Shown here in pieces: positions 22,536-33,689 of a stretch of 64,000 bases of DNA (position 1 is its first letter; each line of letters starts with the position of its first letter). The position numbers were made by a program, and so were the translations under genes. This DNA comes from Paraphysomonas bandaiensis (lineage: Eukaryota > Chrysophyceae): positions 232,536 to 296,535 of the forward strand of contig CBFFRP010000357.1 in assembly GCA_965644295.1 (NCBI GenBank). Reading direction: 5' to 3'. The notes under the pieces were generated by a model. The model made no database searches. It had not been told where the DNA came from and worked only from the letters and a program-made list of their open reading frames with translations.

Positions 22536-23382
22536 ATGACATCAAATCCAAATACTAATATATCAATCTCTGAGTCCCCTATAAGGGTACGTGAACCATT
22601 ATTAGATCAAGTGTTTGTGGATGGTGTGAGAGTCTTGGGGTTTGGTAGTTTGATGTCTCCTTTATCAGGTACTGCACTGTATGTACTGTAAGGTGTCTTG
22701 ATACACTCACATATCATCCCACTGTATAACCCAATGCACTATTTATGTATCCCTTACATTTTTTTTCTTAGCCAGAGGGACGTTTCCTAGCCTTCAAGAC
22801 TTCAAGACAGTTCGCGTACATGGATATCGACGTGTGTTTTCTGTGCCAGGGTGTATATTTTTTGATCACGGTATTGCTGATTTATCGTCGCTGAAAATTG
22901 CTGGTTTATCAGTAGAGAAAGCAGAGGGATGTAGTTTCATTGCGGCTGCATTTACAATAGCAGATAATACCGCGGATACCTTTCTGCGGCGAGAAAATAC
23001 CTATGACTTTGAACTGGTACCTTATGAAGTGATTGGGGAAGGAGAGGAAGAGAAAACGGAGACAGGTCTCATGTGCGTATCGTCCACAGACGAGAAGTAC
23101 ATATCTCGTTGGGGTCAAGATGTATTTGATTCCCTTTATCGGGCCAGAGGTGTCCATACAATATGGGGTTGGGGCGAGACCAGTGGTATACTGCCCTGTG
23201 ATGTGTATTTACGACACTGCTACTTGAGCGCCCAAGCACTTTCCCAACTTGCACTCAATAGTTTCTTGGACGATACATATCTTGCAGATAGAAAGACGAC
23301 TATTCGTTCCTATTTACAGCAGAACGAGACTATACTGCAGTGTGAGCCACCTCCATCTCTGATTGGACGATATAGTGGCTAG
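22536..23382 (+). CDS. Gamma-glutamylcyclotransferase-fold (AIG2/ChaC-like) protein
   Basis: Exons 22536-22668 and 22772-23382 give 247 residues. The N-terminal VRVLGFGSLMSPLSAR (the motif spans the intron) is the substrate-binding YGSL loop of the GGCT-like fold. It is followed by V.GYRRVFSVPG, as expected for strand 2 and the adjoining loop of this family. The C-terminal half contains a Trp/Tyr-rich segment and helix (LRHCYLSAQALSQLALNSFLDD). GGCT/AIG2/ChaC enzymes act on gamma-glutamyl amines or glutathione and release 5-oxoproline. The exact substrate cannot be told, and the catalytic Glu is not obvious to me, so an inactive or divergent member is possible. It is probably cytosolic, with no signal or TM. 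It lies just upstream of the satellite array. Confidence 0.75.
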
Positions 23383-23639
23383 TAGTTCGCAGAAAGTTGA
23401 AGCTTTTGATTGAGAATGAATATGTCGATTGTGGGGCTGCCTGGTGCAGACTATATAAGACTGCATCGAAGTAGGCACGTATATATACATAGGCATTCTT
23501 GGATTAAATGGGCACGCAAGGTATATATAATATAATAGAAGTATTGTAGTTACAGATACACGGCCGTGGTATTTTTATTAAAAATTAGAGAGTTATACTG
23601 TGACTTGATTCTTATAAACTAAATATGTAGATGATTCAT

Positions 23640-26600
23640 CAGAACCAACAGAGAACACATACTGTATTTATAGCGCTCACTGCATTGGGCTAACTTCCGC
23701 ATCGATATCATAGTGCTGCTTCATATATACAAAATACACTCATATGCACACGGTATGTAATTAATTATCATCACAACATTTATATTTATAGCGCTCACTG
23801 CATTGGGCTAACTTCCGCATCGGCCATGTGTTACATGACCATACTCGGTTTGGAAGAATCATAGTGCTGCATCATTGCGCAATCATATATACAAAATACA
23901 CTCATATGCACACGGTATGTAATTAATTATCATCACAACATTTATATTTATGGCGCTCACTGCATTGGGCTAACTTCCGCATCGGCCATGTGTTACATGA
24001 CCATACTCGGTTTGGAAGAATCATAGTGCTGCATCATTGCGCAATCATATATACAAAATACACTCATATGCACACGGTATGTAATTAATTATCATCACAA
24101 CATTTATATTTATAGCGCTCACTGCATTGGGCTAACTTCCGCATCGGCCATGTGTTACATGACCATACTCGGTTTGGAAGAATCATAGTGCTGCATCATT
24201 GCGCAATCATATATACAAAATACACTCATATGCACACGGTATGCAATCATTATCATCACAACATACACTCATATGCACACGGTATGTAATTAATTATCAT
24301 CACAACATTTATATTTATAGCGCTCACTGCATTGGGCTAACTTCCGCATCGGCCATGTGTTACATGACCATACTCGGTTTGGAAGAATCATAGTGCTGCA
24401 TCATTGCGCAATCATATGTACAAAATACACTCGTATTTTTTGGCACGCAATCAGTTATCGTCACAACATTTATATTTATAGCGCTCACTGCATTGGGCTA
24501 ACTTCCGCATATATACAAAATACACTCATATGCACACGGTATGTAATTAATTATCATCACAACATTTATATTTATAGCGCTCACTGCATTGGGCTAACTT
24601 CCGCATCGGCCATGTGTTACATGACCATACTCGGTTTGGAAGAATCATAGTGCTGCATCATTGCGCAATCATATATACAAAATACACTCATATGCACACG
24701 GTATGTAATTAATTATCATCACAACATTTATATTTATAGCGCTCACTGCATTGGGCTAACTTCCGCATCGGCCATGTGTTACATGACCATACTCGGTTTG
24801 GAAGAATCATAGTGCTGCATCATTGCGCAATCATATATACAAAATACACTCATATGCACACGGTATGTAATTAATTATCATCACAACATTTATATTTATA
24901 GCGCTCACTGCATTGGGCTAACATTCTACTTCCCATCTGCCATGTGTTACATGACCATACTCGGTTTGGAAGAATCATAGTGCTGCATCATTGCGCAATC
25001 ATATATACAAAATACACTCATATGCACACGGTATGTAATTAATTATCATCACAACATTTATATTTATAGCGCTCACTGCATTGGGCTAACTTCCGCATCG
25101 GCCATGTGTTACATGACCATACTCGGTTTGGAAGAATCATAGTGCTGCATCATTGCGCAATCATATATACAAAATACACTCATATGCACACGGTATGTAA
25201 TTAATTATCATCACAACATTTATATTTATAGCGCTCACTGCATTGGGCTAACTTCCGCATCGGCCATGTGTTACATGACCATACTCGGTTTGGAAGAATC
25301 ATAGTGCTGCATCATTGCGCAATCATATATACAAAATACACTCATATGCACACGGTATGTAATTAATTATCATCACAACATTTATATTTATAGCGCTCAC
25401 TGCATTGGGCTAACTTCCGCATCGGCCATGTGTTACATGACCATACTCGGTTTGGAAGAATCATAGTGCTGCATCATTGCGCAATCATATATACAAAATA
25501 CACTCATATGCACACGGTATGTAATTAATTATCATCACAACATTTATATTTATAGCGCTCACTGCATTGGGCTAACTTCCGCATCGGCCATGTGTTACAT
25601 GACCATACTCGGTTTGGAAGAATCATAGTGCTGCATCATTGCGCAATCATATATACAAAATACACTCATATGCACACGGTATGTAATTAATTATCATCAC
25701 AACATTTATATTTATAGCGCTCACTGCATTGGGCTAACTTCCGCATCGGCCATGTGTTACATGACCATACTCGGTTTGGAAGAATCATAGTGCTGCATCA
25801 TTGCGCAATCATATATACAAAATACACTCATATGCACACGGTATGTAATTAATTATCATCACAACATTTATATTTATAGCGCTCACTGCATTGGGCTAAC
25901 TTCCGCATCGGCCATGTGTTACATGACCATACTCGGTTTGGAAGAATCATAGTGCTGCATCATTGCGCAATCATATATACAAAATACACTCATATGCACA
26001 CGGTATGTAATTAATTATCATCACAACATTTATATTTATAGCGCTCACTGCATTGGGCTAACTTCCGCATCGGCCATGTGTTACATGACCATACTCGGTT
26101 TGGAAGAATCATAGTGCTGCATCATTGCGCAATCATATATACAAAATACACTCATATGCACACGGTATGTAATTAATTATCATCACAACATTTATATTTA
26201 TAGCGCTCACTGCATTGGGCTAACTTCCGCATCGGCCATGTGTTACATGACCATACTCGGTTTGGAAGAATCATAGTGCTGCATCATTGCGCAATCATAT
26301 ATACAAAATACACTCATATGCACACGGTATGTAATTAATTATCATCACAACATTTATATTTATAGCGCTCACTGCATTGGGCTAACTTCCGCATCGGCCA
26401 TGTGTTACATGACCATACTCGGTTTGGAAGAATCATAGTGCTGCATCATTGCGCAATCATATATACAAAATACACTCATATGCACACGGTATGTAATTAA
26501 TTATCATCACAACATTTATATTTATAGCGCTCACTGCATTGGGCTAACTTCCGCATCGGCCATGTGTTACATGACCATACTCGGTTTGGAAGAATCATAG

Positions 26601-28803
26601 TGCTGCATCATTGCGCAATCATATATACAAAATACACTCATATGCACACGGTATGTAATTAATTATCATCACAACATTTATATTTATAGCGCTCACTGCA
26701 TTGGGCTAACTTCCGCATCGGCCATGTGTTACATGACCATACTCGGTTTGGAAGAATCATAGTGCTGCATCATTGCGCAATCATATATACAAAATACACT
26801 CATATGCACACGGTATGTAATTAATTATCATCACAACATTTATATTTATAGCGCTCACTGCATTGGGCTAACTTCCGCATCGGCCATGTGTTACATGACC
26901 ATACTCGGTTTGGAAGAATCATAGTGCTGCATCATTGCGCAATCATATATACAAAATACACTCATATGCACACGGTATGTAATTAATTATCATCACAACA
27001 TTTATATTTATAGCGCTCACTGCATTGGGCTAACTTCCGCATCGGCCATGTGTTACATGACCATACTCGGTTTGGAAGAATCATAGTGCTGCATCATTGC
27101 GCAATCATATATACAAAATACACTCATATGCACACGGTATGTAATTAATTATCATCACAACATTTATATTTATAGCGCTCACTGCATTGGGCTAACTTCC
27201 GCATCGGCCATGTGTTACATGACCATACTCGGTTTGGAAGAATCATAGTGCTGCATCATTGCGCAATCATATATACAAAATACACTCATATGCACACGGT
27301 ATGTAATTAATTATCATCACAACATTTATATTTATAGCGCTCACTGCATTGGGCTAACTTCCGCATCGGCCATGTGTTACATGACCATACTCGGTTTGGA
27401 AGAATCATAGTGCTGCATCATTGCGCAATCATATATACAAAATACACTCATATGCACACGGTATGTAATTAATTATCATCACAACATTTATATTTATAGC
27501 GCTCACTGCATTGGGCTAACTTCCGCATCGGCCATGTGTTACATGACCATACTCGGTTTGGAAGAATCATAGTGCTGCATCATTGCGCAATCATATATAC
27601 AAAATACACTCATATGCACACGGTATGTAATTAATTATCATCACAACATTTATATTTATAGCGCTCACTGCATTGGGCTAACTTCCGCATCGGCCATGTG
27701 TTACATGACCATACTCGGTTTGGAAGAATCATAGTGCTGCATCATTGCGCAATCATATATACAAAATACACTCATATGCACACGGTATGTAATTAATTAT
27801 CATCACAACATTTATATTTATAGCGCTCACTGCATTGGGCTAACTTCCGCATCGGCCATGTGTTACATGACCATACTCGGTTTGGAAGAATCATAGTGCT
27901 GCATCATTGCGCAATCATATATACAAAATACACTCATATGCACACGGTATGTAATTAATTATCATCACAACATTTATATTTATAGCGCTCACTGCATTGG
28001 GCTAACTTCCGCATCGGCCATGTGTTACATGACCATACTCGGTTTGGAAGAATCATAGTGCTGCATCATTGCGCAATCATATATACAAAATACACTCATA
28101 TGCACACGGTATGTAATTAATTATCATCACAACATTTATATTTATAGCGCTCACTGCATTGGGCTAACTTCCGCATCGGCCATGTGTTACATGACCATAC
28201 TCGGTTTGGAAGAATCATAGTGCTGCATCATTGCGCAATCATATATACAAAATACACTCATATGCACACGGTATGTAATTAATTATCATCACAACATTTA
28301 TATTTATAGCGCTCACTGCATTGGGCTAACTTCCGCATCGGCCATGTGTTACATGACCATACTCGGTTTGGAAGAATCATAGTGCTGCATCATTGCGCAA
28401 TCATATATACAAAATACACTCATATGCACACGGTATGTAATTAATTATCATCACAACATTTATATTTATAGCGCTCACTGCATTGGGCTAACTTCCGCAT
28501 CGGCCATGTGTTACATGACCATACTCGGTTTGGAAGAATCATAGTGCTGCATCATTGCGCAATCATATATACAAAATACACTCATATGCACACGGTATGT
28601 AATTAATTATCATCACAACATTTATATTTATAGCGCTCACTGCATTGGGCTAACTTCCGCATCGGCCATGTGTTACATGACCATACTCGGTTTGGAAGAA
28701 TCATAGTGCTGCATCATTGCGCAATCATATATACAAAATACACTCATATGCACACGGTATGTAATTAATTATCATCACAACATTTATATTTATAGCGCTC
28801 ACT
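23640..28803. repeat. 162-bp satellite array, about 32 copies
   Basis: GCGCTCACTG marks each unit. Its first ten starts (23673 to 25069) are spaced 118, 162, 162, 205, 161, 96, 162, 162 and 168 bp, so the left edge is rearranged. From 25069 to 28795 there are exactly 23 units of 162 bp, in which I see no variation. Each full unit holds the perfect palindrome ATTGCGCAAT, a dyad CATGTGTTACATG and an AATTAATT core. The array ends abruptly inside a GCGCTCAC word. The short flank 23383-23639 contains nothing else. No coding function is supported, although short frames remain open. Confidence 0.97.
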
Positions 28804-29248
28804 TTATATATGCATATATTTATATATACGTCAATGAATGCCGTGTGCTGTGTTTGCATATACTGTTGGATAACTCTCGAATTGTGACTTCAAAGCCAAC
28901 TGTGACCTTAATGTATGCTAATGGCTCAACCACTCAGTGGTGCATTATACATATAGCATGCTCTCACATACACAGCACTTTTTATAGTGAATGACATTAT
29001 ATGAAGTGATTTATCATACTAGTTTGTAGACTGCATTAGATTGTAACTAACTCTTGTTTCTATGTGTGTGTAGGTGGCATATGTGTGTGTTATGTGTGCA
29101 GTGCTGTGCTCATAGTTACAGTTACGGCTACCACTCGTGTCCCATATATACACACAGTATACTATACGTGTACAAGATATGGACTACGAACTGCTGTATG
29201 GTACATAGTGTATGTACAGCTTTGTACATATGTATGGTGTGCTGCATG
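28804..29248. other. Unique DNA between satellite and microsatellite
   Basis: Contains TGTG-rich low-complexity tracts. No gene is supported. Confidence 0.5.
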
Positions 29249-29488
29249 CATACATACATACATACATACATACATACATACATACATACATACATACATA
29301 CATACATACATACATACATACATACATACATACATACATACATACATACATACATACATACATACATACATACATACATACATACATACATACATACATA
29401 CATACATACATACATACATACATACATACATACATACATACATACATACATACATACATACATACATACATACATACATACATACATA
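29249..29488. repeat. (CATA)n microsatellite, about 240 bp
   Basis: A perfect tetranucleotide array by eye. It is the reverse orientation of the TATG arrays at 9058, 50237 and 60891. It lies about 325 bp upstream of the FtsJ gene. Confidence 0.97.
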
Positions 29489-29813
29489 CTGTACATGTGT
29501 ACTGTACTGTAGGTCTCTATGCTATATACTGTATATTTTTATATAAACTATAGGTTTAGTTAAAAATGGGGGGTTTTGTGCAAAAAATCTCTATACCAAG
29601 CCTAAATTCGTGCATTGTTGTGCACAGATCTGTATATAGAGGACTGTATGGTAGGGACTGTAGTGTATATAGATGCATATGCCGTATGGTTCACTGGTAC
29701 ATACATAGCCATCTATACATACACACACATCATCTAAACACAGTCTCCCCCTCCTAACAAACACAATGATCTAACCCCCCCCCTCTCCCCCCTCCCACTC
29801 CCACAACAATTCC

Positions 29814-30452
29814 ATGTCCTCACTTATCCGTTTATACAGTTCCTCATCACGTACATGGTTACAACGTCATCGTAATGATTATTATGTGAAGAAATCTATA
29901 CAAGAGAAAACACGATCACGTGGTGGATATAAACTCATGCAATTAAATCAATCATCTCATATTATCACATCTCGTGATATTGTAATTGATTTAGGTGCAG
30001 CACCTGGTGGATGGTCACTTGTTGCTAGTCGAATTATAGATCCTAATAGAGGAGGATATGTATGTGCAGTTGATCTATTGCCCTTTAAAGATATTCCAAA
30101 TGTTTCTAGAATAGAAGGTGATTTTCGTGCAGATTCTACTATAAAACAACTACATGCAATTCTGAAAGGAAAGAAAGCTGATGTTGTACTGTCTGATATG
30201 TTGCACAATACTACTGGTCAGCGGTCTATTGACCACATACGGTCCATAGAATTAGTCTTAGGTGCGTTAGATTTCTGTGAAGGCATGTTGAAGAAAGATG
30301 GCAAATTTCTTGCGAAGTTTTTACGTGGTGGAGATGAGGAAGAGATGTTTGAGAGAGCGAGAGAGTTATTTGTGTCTCACAAAGTGCTTAAGCCTAAGGC
30401 ATCACGTTCAGAAAGTAGCGAAGTGTATATATTATGTACAGGAAAGAAATGA
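29814..30452 (+). CDS. MRM2: FtsJ/RrmJ-type 2'-O-ribose rRNA methyltransferase, MRM2-like
   Basis: A single-exon protein of 212 residues, the usual RrmJ length. The short Ser/Arg-rich N-terminus (MSSLIRLYSSSSRTW) looks like a mitochondrial presequence, favouring the MRM2 type that methylates a uridine in the large mitochondrial rRNA. Motifs in order: SRGGYKLMQL (first catalytic Lys), DLGAAPGGWS (SAM motif I), VCAVDLL, EGDFRAD, VLSDMLHNTTG (catalytic Asp), FLAKFLRG (second Lys) and SRSESSEVYIL (catalytic Glu). The K-D-K-E tetrad is complete. A C-rich tract, ACCCCCCCCTCTCCCCCC, lies just upstream of the ATG. An organellar role is inferred from the presequence only. Confidence 0.92.
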   Translation: MSSLIRLYSSSSRTWLQRHRNDYYVKKSIQEKTRSRGGYKLMQLNQSSHIITSRDIVIDLGAAPGGWSLVASRIIDPNRGGYVCAVDLLPFKDIPNVSRIEGDFRADSTIKQLHAILKGKKADVVLSDMLHNTTGQRSIDHIRSIELVLGALDFCEGMLKKDGKFLAKFLRGGDEEEMFERARELFVSHKVLKPKASRSESSEVYILCTGKK

Positions 30453-30723
30453 TTATACTGTTGTTTGAATTTTAACATGTAGTCAACTCATACGATCTAA
30501 CTATTCGCGTGTGGCGAGCTTCATCAATTAATTAGAATTTGCGCTAATTAATAATACACCTTGCTGGTTATATAGGAGGCGTTCGTCGTGTTGTGCCATG
30601 CGTTAAAGTGTGGGTGGCCGTGGTTGCTGATTAAGTGTTACGGTGCTGTACATTAAACCGATATACCCCCTTGGGATATACCAACGAAGTATACCACCAC
30701 ATTCAGCTGGAGTTGGTGTGCAC

Positions 30724-33208
30724 CAGGGCTGCGTATCAATTATTGCAATAATTGAAATTGGGACATCAAATGATAATTGCAATTATAATTGACTCTAGCT
30801 TGCTTCAATTAATTACAATAAATACCACCTTTTTATGCTATAAAATTGTTAAAAAACGGATAAAATATGGAATTTTATTGAAAAATCCAATTTTTAGGAT
30901 AAAAATCGAAGATTGGTGAAAAACAATAATATCCATAGGATTATCAGCGGTATCACATAGTAATTAATTTAGTTAATCAGCGGTATGAGCGATAAACTGG
31001 CACCAGAAGTCATTGCAAGAGTGTTCTTTGAGAAAATAAATGATAATAACGAAGAGGATGCTATATAGAGACTTGTCCTGTAGTAAAAGGGGCTCCACAT
31101 TAGCCATGATTGACCGCTACTTGCTTCTATCTAATCGTTTGCGATCATGAGCGGTTGGTTCCGACGTGTTAAGTCTAATACCAGGTGAAAAGGAGCATGC
31201 CAATTACTGGAGGAATTGAAATTGTTTCAACTTTCAACTAGTGTCCTTACAAATACAGAAGTAAGGTGAACACGAGCTTGACCTCCACGACGTTTGTATA
31301 TTCGTTTGAGGCACCCGATTGTGGGCGACAGTGCTGCTATTATTCATAACGCTGCTTTCGGAAAGACAGTCGTGAATATTCGATGTGGCAACAACGAAGC
31401 CGTAACTCGGACGCAAAAGATCAAATTAAAATAATTCTGTTCGATGAAGTTGAAGACGATTATGACGGTGCGAGTCTAGCTTCGAATGACGACGCAGCGC
31501 AACGTTTGATTGATAATAGCAGGCAGCGGAAGCGATCAAGACTTAATCAGCAAACTCGCTACCGCAGCATGAAGCACTTGCATGCCACAACCAATAAGGT
31601 GATTCCGTAGGGATAAGATTATTTTGACGGGCTTGACTCCTCGACATTTAAGATTTTCGCATGAATCGTCGCCTCTCTAGAATGAAATGACAGTTCAGGT
31701 AGCTATATTGGCAGCTAGTTTATTGTAGTACTAAATAATTACAATTAATTGCAATAATTGAAATTGAGAGAGCAAGTAATAATTGCAAAATGATTGACTA
31801 CAACCTGCGTCAATTAATTGGTGACAGATGTCCACCAATAAAAATTGCAATTATTATTGAAGCATCCAATTAATTGCCTTCAAGTCTATTGCTAGTTTCA
31901 AGAATAACAATCTGAACTATAATCTCTTTTAGTTCAAAAAATACTCGTAAAATACTCATACGAAGCCATATAATTATTAAATTATACTTGTAATATAGTA
32001 GCACAGTACTTACTGAATTACGTAAGAGAGATAATAATTGTGACGTCGTAGCACTGTGATTGTAAAGACACATCAATCACCAACACCAAATTTCTGTTCC
32101 ACAAATTTTATCTTTAATAGCTACTATATACTTTTAATTATTATTATCTACTCCTATATTGTAGCTCTGTATATTCTGTTTTTCATTGCTATACATAGAA
32201 TACAGGATGGCTACTAGCGATAGGCTTCAACAAGCTCTTGAATATCCGCAATCACCTTATCGTGCTATATATCGCGATGAAAGTTGTTGAAGTGTTCAGT
32301 TGTGTTATATTACTCTTTCATACTGACCCTTATACTGTCACACACAATACGATTAATGAAATAACGCGATGTCCACATACATCCAAACTTCTATGCAGAT
32401 AATGGGTTTGTACCTATGATCCGTAGTCTGTAGCCATGCATCTTAAGGTGCTATATAATATAATTAATCGCGCCAATTAATTGCAACCACATGCACCAAC
32501 TCTCATGCACGCAGGAATAAAGCACCGGACTGCTTGAAAACATCTGGTCCTCGACAAAGACGCCGTCTCCGGCAACTTCACCTATGCCTGATGCCCAAGC
32601 GATGCAAGGAAACAACGACACCCTCCACCACTCCACTTCCCTCACAGAACACCCATCTAGTACTTGGTACACTTCGGACATTAATGCAAAACCCTGTACC
32701 ACAGAGCCTGGTAGAGCCGTATCCTAAGGGAAGACCCCCAGACATCACGCGCCAGTGAGTCAAAGGACGCACAAGCAGGGCGAAACTCACAAACAAAATT
32801 TAGAACGAAAGTGGTTGCACCTTGGTGCTTGCGGCGACGCACAAGCAGCTTCTGTAGCGTTAAATAGTAGGATAATGGAATTTGTACGGATTAGTTATGG
32901 GTAGAGGTCTAGCTAGCATGACAAGCATTCAACTAACCACTATATTGGTGCAGGTTTCTAACGCCTACTGCTAAATAAAAAGACGTTTAATATGGGTTTG
33001 TACCTATGATCCGTAGTCTGTAGCCATGCATCTTAAGGTGCTATATAATATAATTAATCGCGCCAATTAATTGCAATTAATTGGCAACATTTATATATAA
33101 TAATTATTGAAATTATCAGTTTTACAACCATTAAAATAAATGGTAATTCAGTTAATAATAGGCAATTATTCTCAAAATTGAAAATTAATTAATTGTTACA
33201 CAAGCCTG
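30724..33208. mobile_element. hAT-like DNA transposon, non-autonomous or decayed
   Basis: The element starts CAGGGCTGCGTATCAATTAT at 30724 and ends with the related inverted terminus (...TTACACAAGCCTG) at 33208. It is flanked by a perfect 8-bp duplication, GTGTGCAC, at 30716-30723 and 33209-33216. CAGGG-type ends and an 8-bp target duplication define the hAT superfamily. Inside are AATTAATTGCAAT-rich subterminal repeats at both ends (about 30735, 31745 and 33060) and only broken reading frames, such as 75 codons at 31383-31610. The element therefore cannot encode its own transposase. A second sequence appears to be nested in its right half (see 32402-33074). Confidence 0.8.
32402..33074. repeat. 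83-bp direct repeats flanking about 507 bp, nested in the hAT-like element
   Basis: The stretch starting ATGGGTTTGTACCTATGATC is present at about 32402-32484 and again at 32992-33074 without visible difference. Between the copies lies DNA with a GGTGCTTGCGGCGACGCACA segment (about 32823) that recurs near 40405. The arrangement could be a solo-LTR-like insertion, a segmental duplication or recombination between elements. Confidence 0.7.
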
Positions 33209-33216
33209 GTGTGCAC

Positions 33217-33689
33217 ATAGAACATAGAGTAGTTTCTTGTGAGTCATTCAGAAACAAAAGAGTACAGCCGTATGCACCCGTACTTACAGAGCATTCCTGT
33301 CCCATATCAGGCCAGAATACGAATATCATCTGACTTCACTGAAACTACTTCTTATCTCGTATTGCTACCTACGTCATCTTTTCTCTATCCTTGTACCACA
33401 ATGACCAAACATATTCGCTACATCCTTGCTCTTTACTACAGCCAGCGTATATTTGTATATTGACATAATGGCGGAGTCTACAGAACTTCCATCGGATCAA
33501 ATAACCCGTTCAAGTATAACATGCAAGAGATCGTTTATTTATGAATAGTGCCTGATAAATAGCCACAAACGATGATGCTCATGGTACCACTACGCTATTA
33601 GGCCGAATACATGTCATTAATAACTACATCAATACTAGTGTGTATTTGGGGGTGTGCTAAGGAAATATTTCAACATATAAGACTAGCTA
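33217..33689. other. Intergenic
   Basis: No gene or repeat is supported between the hAT element and the 3' end of the AT-hook gene. Confidence 0.5.

Noticed and set aside
23640-28803. CRISPR array
   Set aside because: The whole 162-bp unit is conserved; there are no unique spacers, no cas genes, and the context is eukaryotic.
23640-28803. Vector or lac-operator-like contamination, suggested by GCGCTCACTG
   Set aside because: The similarity is about ten bases, and the unit otherwise has no vector sequence.
32402-33074. A full LTR retrotransposon bounded by the 83-bp repeats
   Set aside because: Too short, no primer-binding site, polypurine tract or coding capacity seen, so kept only as direct repeats.
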